This document shows positions 32,380-40,260 of a stretch of 45,374 nt of DNA, piece after piece. Within the stretch, counting starts at the first letter, position 1. Every line of letters starts with the position of its first letter. This DNA comes from Herbaspirillum sp. CF444. GTDB lineage: Bacteria; Pseudomonadota; Gammaproteobacteria; Burkholderiales; Burkholderiaceae_D. Position numbers and translations under genes: made by a program. The DNA is taken from NCBI RefSeq assembly GCF_000282135.1, contig NZ_AKJW01000111.1:1-45374 (forward strand). The letters run 5' to 3'. Under the pieces are notes generated by a model that was given only the letters and a program-made list of their open reading frames with translations, was not told the origin of the DNA and made no database searches.

Positions 32380-33267
32380 TCAGGACACGCGCGGATACGC
32401 CGCGAGCACCTTGAGCAGGCGTTCACGCGCCGCATCGTCAAGCGCCTGGACCGGTGAGCGCGCCGGGCCGGCCGGCATGCCCAACATGCCGGCGGCCGTC
32501 TTGAGCACGACCGGCAAGGTGCCCAGCGCAAAGGCGTCGCGCAGCGGGCGCAATGCTTCCTGCGCCTCGCGGGCGGCGGCGATGTCGCCCTTCCGGAAGT
32601 TGTTCCAGATCGACATCACCACGCTGGGCACCGCGTTGGTGGTCGCGGCGACCGCACCATCGCCGCCGGCCATCAGCGTCCACAAGATCATGGAGTCGGT
32701 GCCGGTAAATACGGCGAAGTCATCGCGGCGCAAATTGATCAGTTGCAGCAGGCGATCGAAATCTCCGCCGCTGTCCTTGATGCCGCGGATGTTCGGGATC
32801 TCGGACAGACGACGCACCGTATCGATATTGAGCGTGATGCCGGTCTTGGCCGGAATGGTGTACAACATCACCGGCAGCGAAGTCGATTGGGCGATGCGCT
32901 CATAGTGCTTGTACAGTTCCGGCTGCGTAGCGCCGTTGAAATACGGCGTGATCACGGAAACGGCGTCGACACCCTGGTCCAGCATCTTGTGGTTAAGTTC
33001 GATGACCTCGCGCGTGGCATAAGCACCGGTGCCGGCAATGACCGGCACCCGCCCGCGCGATTGCTCCACAGCGATGCGGGCAACGCGCAGCTTCTCCGTT
33101 TCGGAAAGCGAGATAAATTCGCCGTTCGTGCCAAGCACGAACAAACCATGGACACCGGCATCGATCAGGCGATCGACAAGAACGCGAAGACCGGCCTCGT
33201 CGACTTCCTCGTCCTGGGTCATCGGGGTAATAAGCGCAGGGACTATGCCCTTGAATGCGATAGACAT
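32380..33267 (-). CDS. DapA/NanA-family class I aldolase or synthase
   Basis: A 295-residue (beta/alpha)8 enzyme with the Schiff-base lysine Lys164 in RGIKDSGGD and catalytic Tyr136 in VMLYTIPAKTG. The substrate-loop motif is GTNGE (46-50), where true DapA enzymes have GTTGE, which points to one of the catabolic relatives that cleave 2-keto-3-deoxy acids or N-acetylneuraminate, usually to pyruvate plus an aldehyde. It is the first gene of the operon. With a sialidase-like gene in the operon N-acetylneuraminate cleavage is possible, but no nanE or nanK partner is present, so a different keto-deoxy acid is at least as likely. Confidence 0.92.
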   Translation of the reverse strand: MSIAFKGIVPALITPMTQDEEVDEAGLRVLVDRLIDAGVHGLFVLGTNGEFISLSETEKLRVARIAVEQSRGRVPVIAGTGAYATREVIELNHKMLDQGVDAVSVITPYFNGATQPELYKHYERIAQSTSLPVMLYTIPAKTGITLNIDTVRRLSEIPNIRGIKDSGGDFDRLLQLINLRRDDFAVFTGTDSMILWTLMAGGDGAVAATTNAVPSVVMSIWNNFRKGDIAAAREAQEALRPLRDAFALGTLPVVLKTAAGMLGMPAGPARSPVQALDDAARERLLKVLAAYPRVS

Positions 33268-33330
33268 GGGTGTCTTGTCTCCAATATTTTTTTAAGACCG
33301 GATTCAGGTCGGCCTGCCGGCATAAGCGCT

Positions 33331-33352
33331 GGGACGGGTGAGCGCCCGTCTC
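33331..33352 (-). promoter_or_regulatory. Leader hairpin of the sugar-acid operon
   Basis: GACGGG (33333-33338), six-base loop, CCCGTC (33345-33350), extended by one G-C and one G-T pair on each side. It lies in the 5' leader of the aldolase gene, about 65 bases before the start codon. There is no T-tract, so it is not a terminator. Confidence 0.4.
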
Positions 33353-33397
33353 GAGATCGGCCTGTATCCAACAACGATCAGTTCAATCAATTAAACA

Positions 33398-33412
33398 GGA
33401 AATGTGATTTCC
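33398..33412. promoter_or_regulatory. Perfect 15-bp dyad GGAAAT-GTG-ATTTCC
   Basis: A short perfect inverted repeat downstream of the predicted transcription start of the sugar-acid operon. It is a possible operator for a second regulator or part of the leader RNA structure. Confidence 0.3.
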
Positions 33413-33432
33413 ATTTCTCAATTTATTGATTA

Positions 33433-33504
33433 TTTCGATCACAATATACTTCGAAATAAAGAAAATCAAGGAAATTATCAAAATTAATTCGATCATTTCG
33501 ATCG
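33433..33504 (-). promoter_or_regulatory. Promoter and repeated GATCGAA boxes (putative DeoR operator)
   Basis: Minus strand: TTGATT (33469-33464) and a -10 candidate TATTGT (33446-33441) 17 bases away, or TATATT 15 bases away. The AT-rich region carries related boxes: TTTCGATCA (33433-33441), ATTTCGAA-type (33449-33457), ATTCGATCA (33487-33495) and TTTCGATCG (33496-33504). Several DeoR-family repressors bind clusters of short TTCG-containing repeats, so these are the best candidates for control by the regulator at 24621-25403. Confidence 0.5.
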
Positions 33505-33568
33505 TTTAATAGGGAGAGTTGATCAATTCACCGCGCGCTCACGTCCGCAGCAACCAAGACGCAAGTTG

Positions 33569-33793
33569 ATGCCGGAAAAGGACCGACACGGCACTCACGT
33601 TCCGATCATGCATAGCGGCTACCAAGTCATTGGGTCTTGGCTGATCAGCAATGTCCCCAATCGGGAAATGACGGGTTTCACAGACTTGAAAACAAAATTC
33701 CGGCAGCTTGCCGATCTGCCGACACAGGACGATACTGAGAAGTGCCCGTCTCTGTTAAGCGAGGACCTATGGACCGATCACATGATGCGCTGA
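33569..33793 (+). CDS. Hypothetical protein, doubtful
   Basis: A 74-codon frame (ATG at 33569, TTG three bases earlier) without a clear ribosome-binding site and without recognised family. Its 3' end overlaps the start of the next, better supported, small gene by 25 bp. The sequence lacks membrane segments or a signal peptide. It may be chance; it is listed because the interval is otherwise empty. Confidence 0.25.
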   Translation: MPEKDRHGTHVPIMHSGYQVIGSWLISNVPNREMTGFTDLKTKFRQLADLPTQDDTEKCPSLLSEDLWTDHMMR

Positions 33794-33999
33794 CCTTGCA
33801 GATGCTCGATTGGATTGAACAAGGAAAACCTTCTTATGCCGAAGTCCTTGATGTCTGGAAAAGCACATGCCCCAGGCTGACGATATGGGAAGATGCTTGC
33901 GCCAGCGGCTTCGTCGATTCCACCGCCGGGATGACCGGCAAGATTTCGCTCACGGAAAAAGGAAGGCGCTTCCTTTCTCAAACGTCCGCGCCCGATTGA
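33769..33999 (+). CDS. Small conserved-looking hypothetical protein, 76 aa
   Basis: The start at 33769 has GAGG four bases upstream. The protein reads like a compact winged-helix-sized domain: ALTLQMLDWIEQGKPSYAEVLDVW, then CPRLTIWEDACASGFV and a final KISLTEKGRRFL, the last resembling the wing-and-turn end (LTxKGRxFL) seen in many small winged-helix proteins. That pattern and its good codon structure suggest a real gene; a DNA-binding role is only a guess. It has no operon partner on its strand. Confidence 0.65.
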   Translation: MDRSHDALTLQMLDWIEQGKPSYAEVLDVWKSTCPRLTIWEDACASGFVDSTAGMTGKISLTEKGRRFLSQTSAPD

Positions 34000-34047
34000 G
34001 CTTCATCAAGATGCCAGCAGGCGATACCAATAGCGATTGCGGTTCGG

Positions 34048-34066
34048 ATGTCCGCAACCGGCCAGG
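34048..34066 (+). repeat. Dispersed repeat, copy 7 (half)
   Basis: ATGTCCGCAACCGGCCAGG: the left arm and core are intact, the right arm is missing. It lies just downstream of the 3' end of the esterase gene. Confidence 0.6.
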
Positions 34067-34093
34067 TTTTTCTTGGTATTGGCAATGCTCGCT

Positions 34094-35014
34094 TCAGCTC
34101 TCCGGTATCGCCGTCGCCTTGGAAGCCATTGCGCCTTCCAGGAAACACACCAACTGTTCGTGAAATTGTCGGCTTTCGGCGAGAAAATCAAGAAAATAGA
34201 AGTTGTGTGGAACGTCATGCCATATCGATAAATGAGCCTCCGTCCCGCTTTCTCTTGCCCGATCCACAGCTCTTCGGCTGTCATCGAGGAGTACTTCGGA
34301 ATCCGACACATGGAAATGGATGGGGGCAAGCCCGGCCCAATCTCCAAACAATGGGGACACATCAGGATGATCCAAGGGCGTGGTTGCGAGGTATGTTTTT
34401 TGCACCCATCGCCAGATGTTAGGACCTTGCATGACGTCTCGCTTCGCATTTGCGACTACGGATGGGCTCTGGGCGGTCATGTCAGTCGGAGCAGAAAGAA
34501 CGATGGCGGCGACCGGCTGCGGGAGTCCTTGATTCCGTGCTCTCATCAGCAGCGCCAGCGCATAGTTGGCGCCGGCAGAGTGGCCGATTACAATGACATT
34601 CCCAGGAGGGGTAGCTGCGTCAATGAGGGTCTCATATACACGACAGCAATCATTCAAACCATGTGGGTAAGGATATTCGGGCGCAAGGCGATACGGCACG
34701 AGAACAACCGATAAGCCGGAGCGGCAGGATATTTCATGACAGAATCGCCTGTCGGTAAATTTTGCACGAACAGCGAAGCCCCCTCCGTGCAAATAAATAA
34801 TAATTCCTTTTGCGACATCCGCATTTTCGCCAAGCCATTCAACGTCAACGCCACCAATATTCCGATACTGCGGGATTACGTTTTTTCTTCCTAACGAAGA
34901 CAGCTTATCGGCCAACAAGAATTTCCTGCGGACCTGCGAGACAGATGGCATGCCACGCCAAAGCCGCTTGAACCAAATCCTGAAAAGCAAGTTGACGAAT
35001 GCATTGGCGATCAT
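34094..35014 (-). CDS. Alpha/beta hydrolase, HSL-type esterase/lipase
   Basis: A 306-residue hydrolase of the hormone-sensitive-lipase type. The oxyanion motif HGGG is at 76-79, the nucleophile elbow GHSAG has Ser146, PYRLAPEYPYP follows the oxyanion strand, an acid lies in the DSEVLLDDS segment (about 238-246) and the catalytic His is His270 in HDVPHNF. Such enzymes cleave short-chain esters. The elbow has His where GDSAG is usual in the family. The first about 25 residues are hydrophobic-aromatic and basic (LLFRIWFKRLWR) and could associate with the membrane. The gene is more AT-rich than its neighbours and is flanked on both sides by dispersed repeats, suggesting acquisition. Confidence 0.9.
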   Translation of the reverse strand: MIANAFVNLLFRIWFKRLWRGMPSVSQVRRKFLLADKLSSLGRKNVIPQYRNIGGVDVEWLGENADVAKGIIIYLHGGGFAVRAKFTDRRFCHEISCRSGLSVVLVPYRLAPEYPYPHGLNDCCRVYETLIDAATPPGNVIVIGHSAGANYALALLMRARNQGLPQPVAAIVLSAPTDMTAQSPSVVANAKRDVMQGPNIWRWVQKTYLATTPLDHPDVSPLFGDWAGLAPIHFHVSDSEVLLDDSRRAVDRARESGTEAHLSIWHDVPHNFYFLDFLAESRQFHEQLVCFLEGAMASKATAIPES

Positions 35015-35057
35015 GCTCGATAAGAGGAGGGGTAATTGGCCATAATATATACCAACG

Positions 35058-35080
35058 CCTGCAATCGGCCAGATGAAGCA
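35058..35080 (+). repeat. Dispersed repeat, copy 8 (degenerate)
   Basis: CCTGCAATCGGCCAGATGAAGC: the core TCGGCCAG is intact and both arms have drifted. It lies in the gap between the SnoaL-like gene and the esterase gene. Confidence 0.45.
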
Positions 35081-35138
35081 TCAGCGGGATACTCAGCGAG
35101 CATCCCGCTTCCGGCTGATTACGCACATGCAACGCAAG

Positions 35139-35501
35139 TCAAACAGCATCATCAAGAAAAACATAGAGCGTGGCGATTTTTCCATCACGGACGATAATGA
35201 CGTCGAGGCCAGTGTAGTCGGGCGCTTGGTCCCGTGGTCCGGAACCCCATGTCAAGCGACCGGCATCATGCAGCGCCTGTGGTTTTCCATGTGGCGTATA
35301 GACAAAGTGCGGGTGAGTTGCACGCAAGTCGCCGGCAAACTTGTCGAGGGCCTCGCGCCCCTCAAATCTTCCTGGCGGGACGTATAAGACACAATCTTCC
35401 GTATAGAGCTCGGCGATTGCTGCACGGCGTTTTTGTGCATCTCCCTCTCCAAATACTTCCTGCAGATTGCGTCTAAGCAGTTCATCGATACGTTCGTTCA
35501 T
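35139..35501 (-). CDS. SnoaL-like/NTF2-fold protein
   Basis: A 120-residue single-domain protein with the NTF2-like pattern: helical start INELLRRNLQEVFGEGDA-like (here IDELLRRNLQEVF), AIAELYTEDCVLYVPPG, FEGREALDKFAGDL and the strand pair LDVIIVRDGKIATLYVFLD. Family members include small isomerases, hydrolases and cyclases, and many of unknown role. The start has AAAGATC upstream, moderate. It precedes the esterase gene and follows wrbA on the same strand, so it may be part of the redox/detoxification group. Confidence 0.85.
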   Translation of the reverse strand: MNERIDELLRRNLQEVFGEGDAQKRRAAIAELYTEDCVLYVPPGRFEGREALDKFAGDLRATHPHFVYTPHGKPQALHDAGRLTWGSGPRDQAPDYTGLDVIIVRDGKIATLYVFLDDAV

Positions 35502-35567
35502 TTTGATCTTTCCTGGTGAGGAATTTGAGAATGTGGCGGCAAGGCCGCCGCATTGGAGTGTTCAATA

Positions 35568-36167
35568 TCAGTCAAACAGCTTGCCGGCCGTCCGTGCGAT
35601 GAGTTCACCTTGATGACGAGCTCCCTCCAGTTCGATAGCGCTAGGTTGGCGCTGGCCCTGCCCGCCGGCGATGGTAGTGGCGCCGTATGGCGCACCGCCG
35701 ACGATTTCGTCCAGGCTCATCTGACCTTGATGGCTGTAGGGCAGACCAACGATGATCATGCCAAAGTGCAGCAGATTGGTGATGGCGGACATTAGCGTGG
35801 TTTCTTGTCCGCCATGCTGGGTAGCGGTGGAGGTAAAAGCACCGCCGACCTTGCCATTGAGCGCGCCACGCATCCACAGGCCGCCGGCTTGATCAAGGAA
35901 CGCTGCCATCTGTGAAGCGATGCGACCGAACCGGGTAGGCGTGCCGACAATGATGGCGTCGTAATTGGCCAGCTCGTCGACTGTCGCCACCGGGGCCTGC
36001 TGGTCGAGCTTGAAAAAGGAGTTCTTGGCGACACTCTCCGGCACTGTTTCAGGTACCCGCTTGATATCCACTGTGGCGCCTGTGGCACGTGCGCCTTCGG
36101 CCACTGCATTGGCCAGGGTTTCGATATGACCGTAAGAAGAGTAATACAGCACGAGGACTTTCGACAT
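35568..36167 (-). CDS. wrbA: NAD(P)H:quinone oxidoreductase WrbA
   Basis: A 199-residue flavodoxin-like enzyme. The FMN phosphate loop [12 protein letters not shown] is at about 8-19, [13 protein letters not shown] at about 85-97, and the WrbA-specific [11 protein letters not shown] at about 122-132. WrbA reduces quinones with two electrons, preventing semiquinone radicals. It is the third gene of a minus-strand group: glutathione transferase, epoxide hydrolase, wrbA, all in the direction away from a divergent LysR regulator. The combination suggests defence against electrophiles and quinones. Confidence 0.96.
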   Translation of the reverse strand: MSKVLVLYYSSYGHIETLANAVAEGARATGATVDIKRVPETVPESVAKNSFFKLDQQAPVATVDELANYDAIIVGTPTRFGRIASQMAAFLDQAGGLWMRGALNGKVGGAFTSTATQHGGQETTLMSAITNLLHFGMIIVGLPYSHQGQMSLDEIVGGAPYGATTIAGGQGQRQPSAIELEGARHQGELIARTAGKLFD

Positions 36168-36223
36168 TGCTTGGCTCCTGGTTGGTGAGAGTTGAGTTGC
36201 CGGGTAAAACTCGGTGAATTTAA

Positions 36224-37510
36224 TCAGCTGTTACGTTTTGAGCGGAAGGCTTTGCGCAATTCCTCCGTGAACAGCCGTGGCTGCTCGAATGCAGCGAAGT
36301 GACCGCCTTTGTCGAGCTCGTTCCAGTAGAACAAATTAGGCCAGGCAGCTTCGGCCCAGGCTCTGGGTGGAGCGTAGATTTCGTGAGGGAAAACCGATCC
36401 GGCCATTGGCAGATCAATGCGTCCGCCAGAGAAATTGGCCAGCCCGGCGCGCGTGTTTTCCCAATAAATGCGGGCCGAAGACGCAGCGGTGTTGGTGAAC
36501 CAATACAGACTGATGTTATTCAGCATGGCCGATATACTCAGTGCGTCTTCCGGGTTGCCGTGATTGTCGGTCCAGGCCTGGAATTTTTCATAGATCCACA
36601 GTGCTTGGCCGGTGGGTGAATCGGCCAGGCCGTAACCCACCGTTTGCGGCCGTGTGCCTTGCTCACGGAAGTAACCGCTTTGTTCGCTTAGAAACCAGGC
36701 CGCACGATCCATGGCGTGGCGCTCGGCCGGAGTCGGCTGTTCCGGCAGCTTGCTCGGGAACACGAATTGCCAGTTGACGTGGGCAGCGATCAGCCCTTCG
36801 GGGCGCATGCGCGCCAGCGCGTGGGTCACGCCAGCGCCCCAGTCGCCGCCTTGCGCCACCCAACGGTCGTAACCCAAGCGTTTCATCAAGGCGACCCAGG
36901 CATTGGCGATGCGGATCAGGTTCCAGCCATCGGCGGCAGGCTTGTCAGAGAAACCAAAACCAGGCAAAGACGGTACTACGACATGGAAGGCATCCTCGGC
37001 GCGACCGCCATGGCGCGTCGGGTCGCTCAAAGGGCCGATGATGTCCATGAATTCGACAAAGGATCCTGGCCAACCATGGGTCAACAGGATGGGCAGCGCA
37101 TCAGGATGCGGTGAGCGCACGTGGATGAAGTGAATACCCAGACCATCGATAGCGGTACGGTATTGCGGCAAGGCATTGATGCGGCTCTCGAATTGGCGCC
37201 AGTCGTATTGTTCGCGCCAGTAAGATACCAGCGTCTTGGCTTTTGCCAGCGGCACCCCTTGTGACCAGTCGGCCACTGTCTCTTGCTCGGGCCAACGTGT
37301 ATGCGCCAGGCGCTGCTTCAAGTCGTCAATGGCGGTCTGCGGGACGGTTACGCGAAACGGCCGGATGCTGTCGTCTGCCTTAGGCAAGACCAAGCCATCT
37401 GTCACGGAGACGGCTTGCGCACTGCCTATGCCGGAACCCAGCACCCCGGCAACGGCGGCAGCCAGCAATTGGCGACGGGACAAGGTGGAATTCATGTTGT
37501 TGAGTTCCAT
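36224..37510 (-). CDS. Epoxide hydrolase-like protein with Tat signal
   Basis: A 428-residue protein. The N-terminus has [20 protein letters not shown], a twin-arginine signal, with cleavage near AQA. Residues about 48-155 are the EHN domain ([26 protein letters not shown]), then an alpha/beta hydrolase core with HGWPGS (145-150), the nucleophile Asp223 in QGGDWG and the catalytic His in [10 protein letters not shown]. These features match microsomal-type epoxide hydrolases. AGGAG lies upstream of the first ATG. Export through Tat would place the enzyme in the periplasm. It follows the glutathione transferase gene after 13 bp. Confidence 0.93.
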   Translation of the reverse strand: MELNNMNSTLSRRQLLAAAVAGVLGSGIGSAQAVSVTDGLVLPKADDSIRPFRVTVPQTAIDDLKQRLAHTRWPEQETVADWSQGVPLAKAKTLVSYWREQYDWRQFESRINALPQYRTAIDGLGIHFIHVRSPHPDALPILLTHGWPGSFVEFMDIIGPLSDPTRHGGRAEDAFHVVVPSLPGFGFSDKPAADGWNLIRIANAWVALMKRLGYDRWVAQGGDWGAGVTHALARMRPEGLIAAHVNWQFVFPSKLPEQPTPAERHAMDRAAWFLSEQSGYFREQGTRPQTVGYGLADSPTGQALWIYEKFQAWTDNHGNPEDALSISAMLNNISLYWFTNTAASSARIYWENTRAGLANFSGGRIDLPMAGSVFPHEIYAPPRAWAEAAWPNLFYWNELDKGGHFAAFEQPRLFTEELRKAFRSKRNS

Positions 37511-37523
37511 GATGCGGTTCTCC

Positions 37524-38147
37524 TCATTTCGCCAGTTCGATGGTCTTGGCGATGGCGGCTACCACTGCCGGCCGTGCCGCCACGTGCGCATACCAACGCG
37601 CGACGGCTGGAAACTTGTCCAGCGAGACTTTCATGGCTTGATGGCGCCAGATCCAGCCGAAATGCGCAATGTCGGCGATGCTGTAGTCCGTGCCCGCCAC
37701 GAAGGCATGTTGGTCCAAGTGCTGGTCGAGCACACCCAGTACGCGCTCCAATTCCTGAGTAGCCTTGGCTTTTGCCTCCGGCGTGGCGCCGGACTGGATG
37801 GAAACCAGGAAGGCCTCCAGGAAGGCCGGGCTTACGCCTGAAGCGTGAAAGAACAGTTGCTCGAAGACCTTGGCGCGCGCACTTGCGTCCTGAGGGAGCA
37901 GCTTGCCGGCCTGCTCTGCGAGATGTACCAGGATCGCGGCAGATTCAGCCATCACCAGTTCGCCTGCTGCACTGCGGTCGACCAGTACCGGCACCTTGGC
38001 GTTAGGATTCAAGGCTTTGAAGGCCTCGGTCTTTTGAGCGCCTTGCCGCAAATTGACGGCGACGAGTTCATAATCCAGCCCAAGCTCTTCAAGGGCGATC
38101 ACCGCCTTGAGGCTGTTGGGAGTGGCAAAGGCATGGACTTCCAGCAT
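37524..38147 (-). CDS. Glutathione S-transferase
   Basis: A 207-residue GST. The thioredoxin-like N-terminal domain is clear: TPNSLKAVIALEELGLDYELV, NPNAKVPVLVD with the cis-Pro, and the glutathione gamma-Glu-binding AESAAIL. The helical C-terminal domain contains GTDYSIADIAHFGW (N-capping box). The start at 38147 is preferred because AGGAA lies upstream and the family's first strand begins here. It is the first gene of the group with epoxide hydrolase and wrbA, facing the LysR regulator, which makes it a likely induced detoxification gene. The electrophile is unknown. Confidence 0.94.
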   Translation of the reverse strand: MLEVHAFATPNSLKAVIALEELGLDYELVAVNLRQGAQKTEAFKALNPNAKVPVLVDRSAAGELVMAESAAILVHLAEQAGKLLPQDASARAKVFEQLFFHASGVSPAFLEAFLVSIQSGATPEAKAKATQELERVLGVLDQHLDQHAFVAGTDYSIADIAHFGWIWRHQAMKVSLDKFPAVARWYAHVAARPAVVAAIAKTIELAK

Positions 38148-38283
38148 GGCATGTTCCTGTGAAAAAATATGTTCTCGGGGTGGCAGTGCAGCTGTAGGAC
38201 ATACTATGGTTGCCCTGAGAGCGTGCATATCTCCTGTCCGGCAAAGCATCGTTGTCAAAAATAGAAAGATCCAAAGGAACCAC

Positions 38284-39228
38284 GTGGACCAGATTTCCGA
38301 TTTAAATGACCTGCGCCTGTTCGCTGAAGTGGTCGATCGAGGCAGCTTCACTGCTGCGGGCAAGGCTCTGGGCCTGCAGACTTCCAAGTTAAGCCGTCGC
38401 ATCAGCGCGCTGGAAGAAGAGCTGGGAGTGCGCTTGCTCAATCGAACCAGCCGCAGCTTGTCGCTGACCGATACCGGACGTCAGTTTTATCAGCATTGCC
38501 TGGCGCTGGTGAGCGAGTCCAAGGCAGCCAAACAGATCGTGGAAGAGATGCGCACCCTACCGCAAGGCACGGTGCGCTTCAGCTGTCCTCTCAACCTGAT
38601 GCAATCGGGAGTAGCGGATGACGTGGCGCTCTATATCCGCGATAACCCCAGGGTTCAGGTGTTGGTAGACGCCACGAACCGCCGTGTGGATGTGGTCAAG
38701 GAAGGACTGGACTTTGCCATTCGTGTGCGACAGCTGCCGCTGGATGACACCGATTTGGCAGCACGCAAGTTCGGCTCGTCGATCTTTGTCCTCATCGCCA
38801 GCCCTGCATTGGTCAAAGCACATCCACCGCTGGTGGAACTGGCCACGTTGTCGCAATGGCCTACGCTGGACACTGCCAGCGACGACGAGCGCTACACTTG
38901 GGACCTGGTTAATCGGGAAGGAAAAAAGGTGGTATTTCATCATCACCCGCGCATGGCCACCGACGACTTTGCCAGCCTCCGACTGGCTGCCTTGCAAGGC
39001 GTCGGCGCTTGCATGCTGCCACGTGAATTCGTTGATGCCGACATCCAGGCCGGAAGGCTGTTGCATCTGTTGCCCGAACTAGCAGCCAGGCCCGGCCACG
39101 TACATGCCGTGTTTCCTCGCCAACGCGGCATGGTACCGGCGGTACGCCGCCTGTTGGACGTGCTGGTGGCGGGCTACCAGGAACGCCATTCGGGACGAGA
39201 CCTTTATATCGGTCCCCAACTTTGGTAA
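38284..39228 (+). CDS. LysR-type transcriptional regulator
   Basis: A 314-residue LysR protein starting at a GTG with AAAGGAAC upstream; the longer frame further upstream has no family similarity. The winged HTH is at about 8-66 (LRLFAEVVDRGSFTAAGKALGLQTSKLSRRISALEEEL; key part TAAGKALGL), and the rest is the effector-binding domain with FSCPLNLMQSGV and DFAIRVRQLP, as in the subgroup related to AaeR/DhlR-type regulators. It is divergent from the glutathione transferase-epoxide hydrolase-wrbA genes across 136 bp, the standard LysR arrangement, so it probably activates or represses them. Confidence 0.94.
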   Translation: MDQISDLNDLRLFAEVVDRGSFTAAGKALGLQTSKLSRRISALEEELGVRLLNRTSRSLSLTDTGRQFYQHCLALVSESKAAKQIVEEMRTLPQGTVRFSCPLNLMQSGVADDVALYIRDNPRVQVLVDATNRRVDVVKEGLDFAIRVRQLPLDDTDLAARKFGSSIFVLIASPALVKAHPPLVELATLSQWPTLDTASDDERYTWDLVNREGKKVVFHHHPRMATDDFASLRLAALQGVGACMLPREFVDADIQAGRLLHLLPELAARPGHVHAVFPRQRGMVPAVRRLLDVLVAGYQERHSGRDLYIGPQLW

Positions 39229-39245
39229 AACCCGGAGCGTTCAGC

Positions 39246-39353
39246 CTAGCCGACCTGGCAACTCCGCACCAGCCAGTCGGTGAATACGCGTAGGCGATGG
39301 GTAACGTAGCGGTTGTGAGGATATGCCACGTGGAAGGGGCAGAAAGCTGTCGT
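39246..39353 (-). pseudogene. LysR C-terminal scar
   Basis: The minus strand encodes FCPFHVAYPHNRYVTHRLRVF followed by TDWLVRSCQVG and a stop. This is the typical last 35 residues of a LysR protein (strand, then final helix ending DWL), without any upstream part: the frame is cut near 39355, where the DMT gene stop lies. It is therefore the remains of a deleted regulator, independent of the intact LysR gene that ends at 39228 on the other strand. Confidence 0.75.
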
Positions 39354-39365
39354 GGTTTCACCTGA

Positions 39366-40256
39366 TCATATTTCCTGACGACGAGGCACCGGGACGCCGC
39401 GCAGCGAAAGCGCCAGTCCTCCGACTATTGCGATTGCGCCGATGAACACGGATGAACGCAGCGGTTCCCCCAGGGCAAGCGTTGAGGCAGCCACGCCGAA
39501 TAGCGGCGAGAGCGCGCCCAGCATCAACGCCTTCACACCCAGCTGCGCGACTACCCAGTTAAACAGCGCAACGCCCACGATGCTGACCAGTCCGCCGTGA
39601 TACATCGCTTGCAGCAACAGCGTGCCCGCCGGATGGTTGAAGGGCGCCGTGCTGCATAGGGCCAGATAAGACAAGACATAGACCAGCGACAGTACCTGTA
39701 CAAATGCCACCACGTTCAACGGCTGCGTATTCCAGGATTTGTTGAGCACCAGATACCAGGCCCACATGAAGGCCGACAGGACGAACAACAGATCTCCTCG
39801 CCACGCGCCGGCCGGCATTTCCGCACCGACATGAAGCAGGCTATCGGCGCCGATCAGGCCCAGGCCAAGCAATAGCAGCAACATGCCGAATGGCGAAAAA
39901 CGCTCGGGGCGCTTTAACGCAAAACGACTGATCAGCGCGCCGAACACCGGCGTCAGCGCCGGATGAATCAGGGCGCCGTGCGATGCCGGCGCAAAGCTGA
40001 CGCCACCGATCAGGATCAGGCTGAACAACGGTCCCGATAACAGGAACAATAAAAATCCGCGACGCCAGCCGATGCCGCAGGCGTCGCCCAAGCCGCATTT
40101 GCACGCATACGGCAACATGAGCAATCCGCTGGCCAGGTAGCGCACCAGGGTGGCGTCCTGCGCCGACAGACCGAGCTGGAAACCGTAACGCGAGATCACC
40201 GGTTGAAGTCCCCAGATCAACGCCACCAATACGCCATAGAAGACCGGTGCGCCCAT
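39366..40256 (-). CDS. EamA/DMT-family transporter
   Basis: A 296-residue membrane protein with ten predicted helices in two EamA repeats: GVLVALIWGLQPVISRYG at the start, LSAFMWAWYLVLNKSW at the beginning of repeat 2 and LSPLFGVAASTLALGEPL near the end. The family exports or imports small metabolites such as amino acids. It starts 4 bp after the stop of the DUF1445 gene, so the two are translationally linked and probably handle the same compound. Confidence 0.93.
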   Translation of the reverse strand: MGAPVFYGVLVALIWGLQPVISRYGFQLGLSAQDATLVRYLASGLLMLPYACKCGLGDACGIGWRRGFLLFLLSGPLFSLILIGGVSFAPASHGALIHPALTPVFGALISRFALKRPERFSPFGMLLLLLGLGLIGADSLLHVGAEMPAGAWRGDLLFVLSAFMWAWYLVLNKSWNTQPLNVVAFVQVLSLVYVLSYLALCSTAPFNHPAGTLLLQAMYHGGLVSIVGVALFNWVVAQLGVKALMLGALSPLFGVAASTLALGEPLRSSVFIGAIAIVGGLALSLRGVPVPRRQEI

Positions 40257-40260
40257 GGTC

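Noticed and set aside
24621..33267. Classical sialic-acid (nan) operon
   Set aside because: A sialidase-like and a NanA-family gene are present, but nanE, nanK and nagA/nagB-type genes are missing, and the kinase-PdxA fusion points to C4 acid-sugar chemistry.
6236..35080. CRISPR array as explanation of the repeats
   Set aside because: Copies are kilobases apart, not regularly spaced, degenerate and without spacers or cas genes.
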